DNA of 64,000 bases from Pedobacter sp. Leaf176 (GTDB taxonomy: Bacteria; Bacteroidota; Bacteroidia; Sphingobacteriales; Sphingobacteriaceae). Positions 18,030-26,452 of the stretch are shown piece by piece. Made by a program: the position numbers and the translations under genes. The notes under the pieces are model-generated. The model was given only the letters and a program-made list of their open reading frames with translations, was not told the origin of the DNA and searched no databases. The first letter of the stretch is position 1; each line of letters starts with the position of its first letter. The DNA lies in the NCBI RefSeq assembly GCF_001424305.1, contig NZ_LMPD01000001.1, forward strand, positions 372,001-436,000, written 5' to 3'.

Positions 18030-18737
18030 CTAAAGTTGGGCTATGTAATTGGGGAACATTTCTCTCCAGATTGGCCAGTCATGATCGGCATTCTGGCGAA
18101 TATCCAGCCAGTGATTAATACCTTTCTGGGCTAAAATTCCTGATAAACGTTCATTGTCAGGTTTGCACATATCCCTGTCGGTTGTACCCAAAACAATTTT
18201 CATATAATGTAATTCCGGGTTGCTGTTATTCATCAGGTTATCAACCGGATTGTTAAAATAAACATCATCATTATAAAATCCATCTAATTGCCCCGTAATG
18301 TCGAATGCACCACTCATACTAAACATATGACTAACCAACCAGGGATGGCGAAAGGCAAAGTTTGCGGCATGATAACCTCCGAAACTACAGCCAGCAGTAA
18401 TGATTTTACTGTGCCCGGTTTGATGTCTGGCTAAAGGCGCTACTTCCTCCAAAAGGTACTTGTCATACCAAATGTGATTTTTAACTCTATCTGCAGGGTG
18501 TATGCTTTTGTTATACCAGCTAAGTTTATCAATCCCGTCAGGACAATAAATCTTAATCTTTCCTTCATTAATAAAACCTTCAACAGAATCTATTAATTTG
18601 AAATCTTTGTTTTCAAAATACCGTCCCATACTGGTGGGAAACAGCAGAATGGGGATGCCACCATGACCAAAAATGAGCATGTCGATCTCAGCACTTAAAT
18701 TCGGGCTATACCACTTTTTATGTTCTTCTTTAACCAT
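18030..18737 (-). CDS. Esterase family alpha/beta hydrolase (cytosolic)
   Basis: A 235-residue esterase-D-like alpha/beta hydrolase. The nucleophile elbow is AGCSFGGYHA (Ser near 118) and the catalytic His is likely in NADHDWPIW near the C-terminus. There is no signal peptide. It is the promoter-proximal gene of the ATP-grasp run, 77 bp upstream of the RimK-like gene, and is divergent from a second esterase gene. A hydrolase or transferase step on the ligase product is a reasonable guess. Confidence 0.88.
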   Translation of the reverse strand: MVKEEHKKWYSPNLSAEIDMLIFGHGGIPILLFPTSMGRYFENKDFKLIDSVEGFINEGKIKIYCPDGIDKLSWYNKSIHPADRVKNHIWYDKYLLEEVAPLARHQTGHSKIITAGCSFGGYHAANFAFRHPWLVSHMFSMSGAFDITGQLDGFYNDDVYFNNPVDNLMNNSNPELHYMKIVLGTTDRDMCKPDNERLSGILAQKGINHWLDIRQNADHDWPIWREMFPNYIAQL

Positions 18738-18901
18738 AAGTAAGATTGAATGTTTAAGATAGAAATTTAATTCTGTAAACGAATTGATTAGCTAAAAATA
18801 AAGCGTATTGTAAAAATAATTTCCTGGTATTTAATAATTTGTCAGGATTTGTACCTTTGCCGGGATTAGTGGCACTGCCAGGTGATAGTGGATTTGATTA
18901 T

Positions 18902-19711
18902 ATGTACACAGCAATTTTATCAGTAAAAGTTAATATCAGTAATTTTAAAATACCTTCTGCTTATTTAAAGCGTGAGGTTGAAATAGATATTTATGCACCT
19001 GAGGGTATTTTAGGTAATGAAAAAATAGAACTTCTTTTATTAAATGATGGTCAGGATGTAGCCAAAATGAATTTCACAAAAATTCTGCAGAATGCGCATC
19101 ATAACAAAAGAAACCATCGGTTAATTGTTGTTGCGATTAAAGCTTCAGAAGATCGATTAATGGAATATGGTGTTGCAGGTTTTCCTGATTTTAAGGGGCG
19201 TGGCGCGAAAGCCAATTTGTATACGGATTTCGTGGTTAAAGAACTTCTACCTTTTGTAAAGAAGAAAATTGCTATGCCAGTTATAGGAAAAGTAGCTTTT
19301 GGCGGTTTCTCTTTAGGTGGCTTATCGGCTTTCGATATTGCCTGGAATAATCCATCTGTTTTTGATGCGGTAGGCGTTTTCTCTGGTGCTTTCTGGTGGC
19401 GTAAAAAAGATTTGACCGAAGGTTATACCGATGCAGACAGAATTTTGCATGCCTTAATCGATTCTACATCTACAAAAGCCGATATGAAATTCTGGCTGAT
19501 GACAGGAACGGAAGATGAAAAAGCAGACCGGAATAAGAATTTAATCATCGATTCTATTGACGACACCATTGATGTGGTAAAATCACTTCTGAAAAAAGGG
19601 TATAAACGTCCTGATCAAATCTTTTACTATGAAAAAGTTGGCGGCAAACACGATGTTCCAACATGGGAAAGCGCAATGCCTGCATTTTTAGATTGGACCT
19701 TTTCTAACTAG
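18902..19711 (+). CDS. Esterase family alpha/beta hydrolase
   Basis: A 269-residue esterase of the Fes/EsteraseD type. The nucleophile elbow is FGGFSLGGLSAFD and the catalytic His is in GGKHDVPTWE near the C-terminus. The ATG at 18902 (MYTAILSVKVNIS) is preferred; an in-frame TTG at 18839 would add 21 residues that do not look like protein. It is divergent from the first esterase and the ATP-grasp run, with 164 bp between them, which suggests shared regulation. No signal peptide is seen. Confidence 0.85.
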   Translation: MYTAILSVKVNISNFKIPSAYLKREVEIDIYAPEGILGNEKIELLLLNDGQDVAKMNFTKILQNAHHNKRNHRLIVVAIKASEDRLMEYGVAGFPDFKGRGAKANLYTDFVVKELLPFVKKKIAMPVIGKVAFGGFSLGGLSAFDIAWNNPSVFDAVGVFSGAFWWRKKDLTEGYTDADRILHALIDSTSTKADMKFWLMTGTEDEKADRNKNLIIDSIDDTIDVVKSLLKKGYKRPDQIFYYEKVGGKHDVPTWESAMPAFLDWTFSN

Positions 19712-19718
19712 CTAATTT

Positions 19719-20861
19719 TTAGTATGTTGATTTAGTGAGTATAATCTTTGTGCCATCAAGTTGCTCTACCAATAACTCCTGCTTTTTAATTTGTTCTGCA
19801 TACCAGGTGATAAAGTGACATGTATCGGTGAACGTAGCAGCAGCGCGCCCGTTTATCGCATTTACCTCTTGCCCGACCCGTAACACGTTTGCAGAATTGT
19901 TTGCCGTACAATTTAAAGCGACCACCTGGATTTTTCTGCTATCGTTAAAATAGAAACCTGCATCGAAGTTCGTCGGCTTTTGAGGCGAAATGTGGTTCGG
20001 CAACAGCCAATACTTTAGCTCAGTATTGTTTAATATGACTTGATTAAAGTTCTTTCTCAAAAAAAACAGACCGATTTTGTTATGGGTTTGTTCCATGGCA
20101 TTGACTTTAAAATTATTAAATGTTAATCCGCCAAAAACAACTGAATCTACAAAGAACGAAGTAGTTTCCTTTCCTATTGAGTTCGAATTTAAACCACTCG
20201 AAAAGCTCCTGCTTTTATATAAGCGTTCATTTAACTGTTTATTAATAATCTTTTTGGTGGTTTTGGCTTCGATATCCATGGTGCAATTGCCGCCGAAACC
20301 AAAATCTATCAAGACGTTATCGATTTCTATACCAGCTATGTTTAGATTTGAAAAGTGTCTGTTTGCAGTTATCTTTATCGGCATTTGCGTCATTCGATTT
20401 TGCGGTACAAACGGCATCTTTGAGAAGTAAACAATTTTTTTATCAAAGTCGAACTTCCAGTTCAACTTGTTGATTACATCGCCCCCCAGTAAGTAAAAGC
20501 GGTTACAATATAAAAAGGACATATCGGTAACCACGCTTGTGATATTTAAAAAAGAATGGGACCCAATTCTTAAACTATCAATTTTTGCTTGCTCTATTCT
20601 GGCAGTTTTTTTCTGGCTATCATTAATTTTTATTGATCCTATTATTTCAACTTTAGAGTCATTTATATTTTTACTATTTAAAACGCCCATGGAAGCGCCA
20701 GTATCAAAAGCGAAATTTGTCTTGATTCCATTTAAATAACCCTCTATTGATAATAATCCACTTTCTGTGCTGAAGTTTAAGCTATCTATTGCATTATTTT
20801 GTGCCTTTATGGTTTTTGCCAGGCAAAGAGCCATAAAAATTAGCCATAGGGATTTTGTCAT
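19719..20861 (-). CDS. Secreted retropepsin-like aspartyl protease with PDZ-like C-terminus
   Basis: A 380-residue protein with a signal peptide (MTKSLWLIFMALCLA, cut after KAQ). The first retropepsin half has the active-site motif FAFDTGASMG. The second half has VLIDFGFGG where a second DTG-type triad would be, so Asp is kept but the Thr is Phe. The C-terminal RVGQEVNAINGRAAATF is PDZ-like, as in the bacterial aspartyl protease plus PDZ family. Likely periplasmic or surface-exposed; target unknown. It is convergent with the esterase gene, only 7 bp away. Confidence 0.82.
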   Translation of the reverse strand: MTKSLWLIFMALCLAKTIKAQNNAIDSLNFSTESGLLSIEGYLNGIKTNFAFDTGASMGVLNSKNINDSKVEIIGSIKINDSQKKTARIEQAKIDSLRIGSHSFLNITSVVTDMSFLYCNRFYLLGGDVINKLNWKFDFDKKIVYFSKMPFVPQNRMTQMPIKITANRHFSNLNIAGIEIDNVLIDFGFGGNCTMDIEAKTTKKIINKQLNERLYKSRSFSSGLNSNSIGKETTSFFVDSVVFGGLTFNNFKVNAMEQTHNKIGLFFLRKNFNQVILNNTELKYWLLPNHISPQKPTNFDAGFYFNDSRKIQVVALNCTANNSANVLRVGQEVNAINGRAAATFTDTCHFITWYAEQIKKQELLVEQLDGTKIILTKSTY

Positions 20862-21108
20862 ATTTAATTCTTTACCTGTAAGATGTAAAATTTTGTTTAA
20901 AGGTTGCAGGGTAAATAGTAAAATGATTGTATTTGTTTATTTAGGTATAACCAAATTTACAAAATCAACAGGCTGCATCCGGGCATTGATGTGGCGCATG
21001 AAGCAAACAAGTAAATGCGATTGCTTTTGCATTTATAAATGAGATAATTACAACATTATCATAGCATTAAATAGTAGTTGATATAGTAGAATATCCATTT
21101 TTAAACAC

Positions 21109-21116
21109 TATCTTTG
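21109..21116 (+). promoter_or_regulatory. -7 box (TATCTTTG) for typA
   Basis: TATCTTTG matches TAnnTTTG 23 nt before the typA ATG. A 6-bp inverted repeat TGCGCC/GGCGCA (21115-21135) starts inside the box and spans the likely transcription start. Confidence 0.6.
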
Positions 21117-21139
21117 CGCCAAATTTATAGGCGCATTTT

Positions 21140-22936
21140 ATGCAAAAGATTAGAAATATAGCTATTATAGCACACGTTGACCACGGTAAAACCACTTTGG
21201 TTGATAAAATTTTACACTCTTGTTCTGTTTTTCGTGATAACGAGCAAAAAGGAGAATTGATATTAGATAACAACGATTTAGAGCGTGAACGTGGGATCAC
21301 TATTGTATCTAAAAACGTATCAGTACAATATAAAGACGTAAAAATTAACATTATCGATACCCCTGGTCACGCGGATTTCGGCGGTGAGGTAGAGCGTGTA
21401 TTGAAAATGGCTGATGGTGTACTTTTACTTTGCGACGCTTTTGAAGGTGCGATGCCTCAAACCCGTTTCGTAACGCAAAAAGCTTTGGCATTAGGTTTAA
21501 AACCAATCGTGGTGGTAAACAAAGTGGATAAAGAAAACTGTCGCCCGGAAGAGGTTTATGAGCAAATTTTCGAATTGTTCTTTAACCTTGAGGCAACTGA
21601 AGATCAATTGGATTTCCCGGTAATTTATGGTTCATCTAAACAAGGATGGATGAGTACTGACTGGCAAAAACCAACTACAGATATTTTCGCATTGTTAGAT
21701 GCAGTTGTGGCTAACATTCCACCTGCACCAATTAATGATGGAACTTTACAAATGCAGATCACTTCGTTAGATTATTCATCTTTCGTAGGTCGTATTGCAA
21801 TCGGCCGTGTTCACCGTGGTACTATTAAAGAAAACCAACCGGTTACTTTAATTAAACGTGATGGCAAAATCGTTAAAACGAGAGTTAAAGAACTTTATAC
21901 TTTCGAAGGTTTAGGAAAAATCCGTACTCAGGAAGTTAGTTCTGGCGATATTTGTGCAGTTGTGGGTATTGATGGTTTTGATATTGGTGATACAATCGCT
22001 GATTTCGAGGCACCAGAGCAATTACCGGTAATTAGCATTGATGAGCCAACAATGAACATGTTGTTCACCATCAATAACTCGCCATTCTTCGGTAAAGAGG
22101 GTAAATTAGTTACTTCTCAACGTATCAAAGATCGTTTGATGAAAGAAATGGAGAAAAACTTGGCATTAAAAGTTGTTGAAACTGAAGGTGCTGATTCATG
22201 GTTAGTTTATGGTCGTGGTATTCTTCACTTATCTGTATTAATCGAAACGATGCGTCGTGAAGGTTATGAATTACAGGTTGGGCAGCCACAGGTTATTGTT
22301 AAAGAAATTGATGGTAAAAAACATGAACCGGTTGAGACATTAATTGTTGATGTACCGGCTGAAGTTTCTGGTAAAGTAATTGAATTGGTAACTCAGCGTA
22401 AAGGTGAGTTGTTAATTATGGAACCAAAAGGTGATTTACAACACTTAGAATTCGAAATCCCTTCTCGTGGTATTATCGGTTTACGTAACAACGTATTAAC
22501 GGCTACTGCTGGTGAGGCGATTATGGCACACCGTTTCAAAGCTTACGAACCTTGGAAAGGTACAATTCCTGGTCGTTTAAATGGAGTGTTAATTTCTATG
22601 GATAAAGGTACAACCACTGCCTATTCTATTGATAAATTACAGGATAGAGGTCGTTTCTTTGTAGATCCGGGAACTGATATTTACGAAGGACAGATTTTAG
22701 GTGAGCACATCCGCGATAACGATTTAGTAATTAATATCGTTAAAGGAAAAGCATTAACCAACATGCGTGCTTCTGGTACAGATGATAATGCTCGTATTGC
22801 ACCTGCAATTAAATTTTCTTTAGAAGAATCTATGGAGTATATCCAGGCAGATGAGTATATCGAAGTTACGCCGCAAAGCATGCGTTTACGTAAAATTCTC
22901 TTAACAGAGCAGCAACGTAAAAATAACGGTAGGTAG
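21140..22936 (+). CDS. typA: Ribosome-associated GTPase TypA/BipA
   Basis: A 598-residue translational GTPase of normal length. G1 is AHVDHGKTTL, the switch region holds RERGIT, G3 is DTPGHAD and G4 is NKVD. EF-G-like domains follow and then the BipA C-terminal domain (GRFFVDPGTDIYEGQILGEH). TypA/BipA binds the 70S ribosome and helps assembly and translation under cold or other stress. It is monocistronic, with its own -7 box and terminator. Confidence 0.97.
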   Translation: MQKIRNIAIIAHVDHGKTTLVDKILHSCSVFRDNEQKGELILDNNDLERERGITIVSKNVSVQYKDVKINIIDTPGHADFGGEVERVLKMADGVLLLCDAFEGAMPQTRFVTQKALALGLKPIVVVNKVDKENCRPEEVYEQIFELFFNLEATEDQLDFPVIYGSSKQGWMSTDWQKPTTDIFALLDAVVANIPPAPINDGTLQMQITSLDYSSFVGRIAIGRVHRGTIKENQPVTLIKRDGKIVKTRVKELYTFEGLGKIRTQEVSSGDICAVVGIDGFDIGDTIADFEAPEQLPVISIDEPTMNMLFTINNSPFFGKEGKLVTSQRIKDRLMKEMEKNLALKVVETEGADSWLVYGRGILHLSVLIETMRREGYELQVGQPQVIVKEIDGKKHEPVETLIVDVPAEVSGKVIELVTQRKGELLIMEPKGDLQHLEFEIPSRGIIGLRNNVLTATAGEAIMAHRFKAYEPWKGTIPGRLNGVLISMDKGTTTAYSIDKLQDRGRFFVDPGTDIYEGQILGEHIRDNDLVINIVKGKALTNMRASGTDDNARIAPAIKFSLEESMEYIQADEYIEVTPQSMRLRKILLTEQQRKNNGR

Positions 22937-22960
22937 TTCGCTTGAATCATTATAATATCA

Positions 22961-22988
22961 AAAACCTCGATGTAAATCGGGGTTTTTT
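22961..22988 (+). terminator. Terminator of typA
   Basis: Hairpin AAAACCTCGA / TCGGGGTTTT (one G-T pair) followed by T residues, 25 bp after the typA stop. Confidence 0.88.
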
Positions 22989-23165
22989 AGGTTTTAAAGA
23001 TTTGTTTTTACGACCTCGCATGCCTTGGAACATTTAAGCAAGAAACAGGGGTATTTAATTTATAAAAAGTTAATCATTCGATTGTTTTTTAGTCAGCCTA
23101 TTTTCATAAAACTTTTAGGAGTAAAAACCTAACACTTCTGTGGCAGTCCGGGTCTAAAGTGCATT

Positions 23166-23173
23166 TATTTTTG
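23166..23173 (+). promoter_or_regulatory. -7 box (TATTTTTG) for the first LpxL-like gene
   Basis: TATTTTTG fits TAnnTTTG, 25 nt before the ATG at 23199. The -33 element is not clear. Confidence 0.5.
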
Positions 23174-23198
23174 TACTAAGATAAACCAATCAACCATT

Positions 23199-24125
23199 AT
23201 GATTAATAAGAGCCTATCCTATGTGGGGATATTTTTATTAAACGCAATTTCTCTTTTACCATTTCTTCTACTTTATAAATTAGCTGATGCTTTTTATATA
23301 TTGATTTTTTACGGTTTTAAATATCGTAGGAAAGTGGTTAAGGAGAATTTATATAATGCTTTCCCTGATAAAAGCGCAGCAGAACTTAATGCAATAGAGA
23401 AAGAGTATTACAAATTCCTTTCTTCCTTATTTGTTGAGATCATCAAAATGAAGCGTATTTCAAAAAAAGAGCTCAATAAGCGTGTAAAATTCAAAAATTC
23501 AGATTTAGTCGAAGCTTATCTTCAGAATAATGAAAGCGTACTTTTTTGCTCTTCACATTACGGCAATTACGAATGGGTTTGCATGGCAATCGGATTGAAT
23601 TTTTCGGGGCAGCATTATCCAATCTACAAACCATTAAGCAGCGAAACTTTCGACAATTGGTTTTTAGCCATGAGGAGTAAATTCGGCAATAACATGGTTG
23701 CCATGCGCCAGACTTTACGTGCTATCCAAGCCAGTAAAAACACCGCAAGCATGTTCACATTTGGTAGTGACCAGGCACCGGCAAAAGATGAGTCCATTTA
23801 CTGGACAAATTTTTTGAATCAGGAAACATCCGTGCAGCTTGGCATCGAGAAAATTGCTAGAAAAACCAATCGTCCAATATTTTACCTCAAAATCAACTAT
23901 TTAAAAAGGGGTTATTACGAAGTTGATTGTGTTCCGATTTGTTTACATCCTGATGAGACCCAAGAGTTCGAAATCACTGAAATGCATACCCGGTTTCTGG
24001 AAGAAATGATAGAGGAGAAGCCGGCTTATTGGTTATGGAGCCATCGCAGGTGGAAATACAAACCGGAGCGTAAGGCATTAAGTATTTTAGAAAATGACGG
24101 AGGCATTTCTGTTAATCTGGCTTAA
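23199..24125 (+). CDS. LpxL/HtrB-like lysophospholipid acyltransferase, copy 1
   Basis: A 308-residue inner-membrane acyltransferase with an N-terminal membrane anchor. The catalytic HX4E motif is HYGNYE (His at about 119). SDQAP follows in the middle and WLWSHRRWKY near the end, as in LpxL/LpxM late acyltransferases that add secondary acyl chains to lipid A. It is one of two tandem paralogues. Bacteroidota lipid A is usually penta-acylated, so two enzymes side by side may differ in acyl chain or condition of use. Confidence 0.9.
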   Translation: MINKSLSYVGIFLLNAISLLPFLLLYKLADAFYILIFYGFKYRRKVVKENLYNAFPDKSAAELNAIEKEYYKFLSSLFVEIIKMKRISKKELNKRVKFKNSDLVEAYLQNNESVLFCSSHYGNYEWVCMAIGLNFSGQHYPIYKPLSSETFDNWFLAMRSKFGNNMVAMRQTLRAIQASKNTASMFTFGSDQAPAKDESIYWTNFLNQETSVQLGIEKIARKTNRPIFYLKINYLKRGYYEVDCVPICLHPDETQEFEITEMHTRFLEEMIEEKPAYWLWSHRRWKYKPERKALSILENDGGISVNLA

Positions 24126-24203
24126 ATTTTTTAGGAACGAGTAAAAACGTAAATCTTTTTGAGTTTTTATCGTGTTTTCATTTTTGAGTTTAATTAATCT
24201 GAT

Positions 24204-25121
24204 ATGATTAAAAAAGGGATTTCCCAAATGGGAATATTTTTTTTAGGCGTATTATCATTACTGCCATTACCCATCTTGTATATATTAGCTGATATCAGTT
24301 ACGTGTTAATCTATCGGATTTTCGGCTACCGAAAAAAAGTGGTTAGTGAAAACTTAAGCCGTGCCCTTCCAGAAAAAAAACTTGCCGAAATAAAAGCGAT
24401 TGAAAAAAAGTTCTTTAAATATCTGGCATCACTTATCTTCGAAATTATAAAGATGAGTAACATTTCCAGGAAAGAAATACGAAAGCGATTTGTTTTTAAA
24501 AATAAAGAACTCGTACAAGCCTACCTGGATCGAGGGCAGAGTATCTTAATCTGCTCAGCGCATTACGGCAATTGGGAATGGGGAACTTTAGGCATTGGCT
24601 TGAATTTTCGTGCTGATCATTACCCGATTTATAAACCTTTAAGCAATAATACTTTTGATAACTGGTTTAAAGCTGTGCGTAGTCGTTATGGAAATAAATT
24701 AGTTCCGATGAGACAAACAATGCGGGCCTTGGCAGCCAGCAAAGGTAAGCCAAGTATTTTCAGCTTTGGTAACGATCAGGCACCATCGAAAGATGAATCA
24801 CATTACTGGACAAGCTTTTTGCACCAGCAAGCTTCTATTCAGCTTGGTATCGAAAAAATTGCGAGGAAAACCAATCGACCTATTTTTTATTTCAAGGTTA
24901 AGGTTTTAAAACGGGGATATTATGAGGTAGATTGTGTGCCGCTTTGCTTAAATCCAAGAACGACAAAAGAATTCGAAATTACAGAATTACATACTCGTTT
25001 TTTAGAAGAAATTATCAGGGAGGAGCCTGCTTATTGGCTATGGAGTCACCGCCGGTGGAAATATACACCAAAAGAGAAAGCGACGAGTTTTTCGCATAAA
25101 GAATATCAGCAACAAGCATAA
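24204..25121 (+). CDS. LpxL/HtrB-like lysophospholipid acyltransferase, copy 2
   Basis: A 305-residue close paralogue of the preceding gene, with the same anchor and HYGNWE catalytic motif (His at about 120). FGNDQAPSKDES, QLGIEKIARKTNRPIFY and WLWSHRRWKY are shared almost unchanged. The N-terminal helix and the basic C-terminal tail diverge most. The gap to copy 1 is 78 bp. The arrangement shows a tandem duplication followed by divergence. Confidence 0.9.
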   Translation: MIKKGISQMGIFFLGVLSLLPLPILYILADISYVLIYRIFGYRKKVVSENLSRALPEKKLAEIKAIEKKFFKYLASLIFEIIKMSNISRKEIRKRFVFKNKELVQAYLDRGQSILICSAHYGNWEWGTLGIGLNFRADHYPIYKPLSNNTFDNWFKAVRSRYGNKLVPMRQTMRALAASKGKPSIFSFGNDQAPSKDESHYWTSFLHQQASIQLGIEKIARKTNRPIFYFKVKVLKRGYYEVDCVPLCLNPRTTKEFEITELHTRFLEEIIREEPAYWLWSHRRWKYTPKEKATSFSHKEYQQQA

Positions 25122-25152
25122 TCTTTTACATTTGTCTTGGGAATCTATATTG

Positions 25153-26346
25153 ATGAAAATCTTAAAAAAGACATTATTTTACTTCTTCCTTGTCGTACTT
25201 CTTATTTTCGCAGGTTTGTTTATCTGGCATCCATATTTAATGCGGGTTTTATGGTATCGTACCCCTGATGCTAATACTTACAAGGCTTTTCCACAAGAAA
25301 TTGTACATAAAAGTGATTCGGTTTTTCATTTCTTTTCTGCTTCGAAAATGAGGGATGATCTTGATACTTTGAATGTTCGGGATGGCAATAAACAGTTTGG
25401 CTCTTTTGCTGACTATTTCCAAAATGGAAAATTAAGAGCCTTCATCGTCATTCGGAATGATAGCATTCTCTATCAGAAATATGCTGCGGGTTATAGTAAC
25501 AGCACATTAACTTCTATATTTTCTGGCGCTAAAAGTATGGTTTCTATTTTGCTTGGTGTTGCTTTGGCCAATGGCGATATCAACAGTTTAAACGATAAGG
25601 TTACCGATTATCTTCCGGAGTTAAAATCCAATCAGGCATTTGATCATCTTACCATTAAAAACCTGCTGGATATGAAATCGGGATTGGAGTTTCAGGACGC
25701 ATTTGGTGGTGTTCTGCAGGCATTTTTTTCTGACGAGGCGAAATATTATTATACAAATGATATGAAGGCTGAATTGATGAAGGTTAAGCTGGTTAATAAG
25801 CCCGGAACAGTCTGGAAGTACAAAAGCATCGATCCAATTTTACTCGGTTGGGTTATAGAAAAGGCAACCGGAAGTAAGGTGGCCAAATATTTTGAAGATA
25901 ATATCTGGCGAAAAATAGGAGCTGAATACAATGCCTCTTTCGGATTAGACCACATTAGTGGTTTAGCCAACACTGCAAGCAGATTTCAGGTTACCGCTAT
26001 CGATTTAGCTAAAATTGGTCGACTCTATCTCAATAACGGAAAATACAATAATCGTCAGATCATTCCAGCTGAATGGGTGAAACAATCCATTAGTATAGGT
26101 ACTGAGCGATCGGCATCGGCAAAAGGCTGGCAGAAATCTGCTCATCATTATTTGTGGTGGATTCCGCAAGCTGGTGATAAGGGCGACTATGCGGCTGAAG
26201 GTATGCTTGGGCAAAGACTTTATGTCGATCCGAAAACGAAAACGATTATTGTTCAGTTCGCAGAAAGAGGTTCGGGCGATTATCCATATCGAAAAATAAG
26301 CAGGTATTTGGCTGGTTTGCCTTTCCGTTATCCGAACGGTGGTTAA
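25153..26346 (+). CDS. Serine hydrolase, class C beta-lactamase-like
   Basis: A 397-residue protein with an N-terminal hydrophobic signal/anchor (FYFFLVVLLIFAGLFIW). The SxxK motif is SGAK at about 124 and the second-motif region is WKYKS, giving YKS in place of YxN. A C-terminal AAEGMLGQRLYVDP takes the place of the third motif. These enzymes are often periplasmic esterases or D-Ala-peptide hydrolases, not true beta-lactamases. The ATG at 25153 is preferred to an in-frame TTG at 25132. It lies 31 bp after the second LpxL-like gene, so co-transcription is possible. Confidence 0.86.
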   Translation: MKILKKTLFYFFLVVLLIFAGLFIWHPYLMRVLWYRTPDANTYKAFPQEIVHKSDSVFHFFSASKMRDDLDTLNVRDGNKQFGSFADYFQNGKLRAFIVIRNDSILYQKYAAGYSNSTLTSIFSGAKSMVSILLGVALANGDINSLNDKVTDYLPELKSNQAFDHLTIKNLLDMKSGLEFQDAFGGVLQAFFSDEAKYYYTNDMKAELMKVKLVNKPGTVWKYKSIDPILLGWVIEKATGSKVAKYFEDNIWRKIGAEYNASFGLDHISGLANTASRFQVTAIDLAKIGRLYLNNGKYNNRQIIPAEWVKQSISIGTERSASAKGWQKSAHHYLWWIPQAGDKGDYAAEGMLGQRLYVDPKTKTIIVQFAERGSGDYPYRKISRYLAGLPFRYPNGG

Positions 26347-26369
26347 TGTAAAAGTACGCCAGGCTATGT

Positions 26370-26430
26370 CCACAAAGAACCAAAGCTTTGCGTCCTCTGC
26401 GCTTACTTTAAATTCTTTGCGGTTAAATTT
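26370..26430. repeat. Dispersed intergenic repeat (AACCGCAAAG family), reverse copy
   Basis: Read on the minus strand, this contains TTTAACCGCAAAGAATTT followed by GCGCAGAGGACGCAAAGC. It belongs to the same family as 13520-13586, in the opposite orientation. Confidence 0.6.
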
Positions 26431-26452
26431 TTAAACGCTACATTGCTTATCA

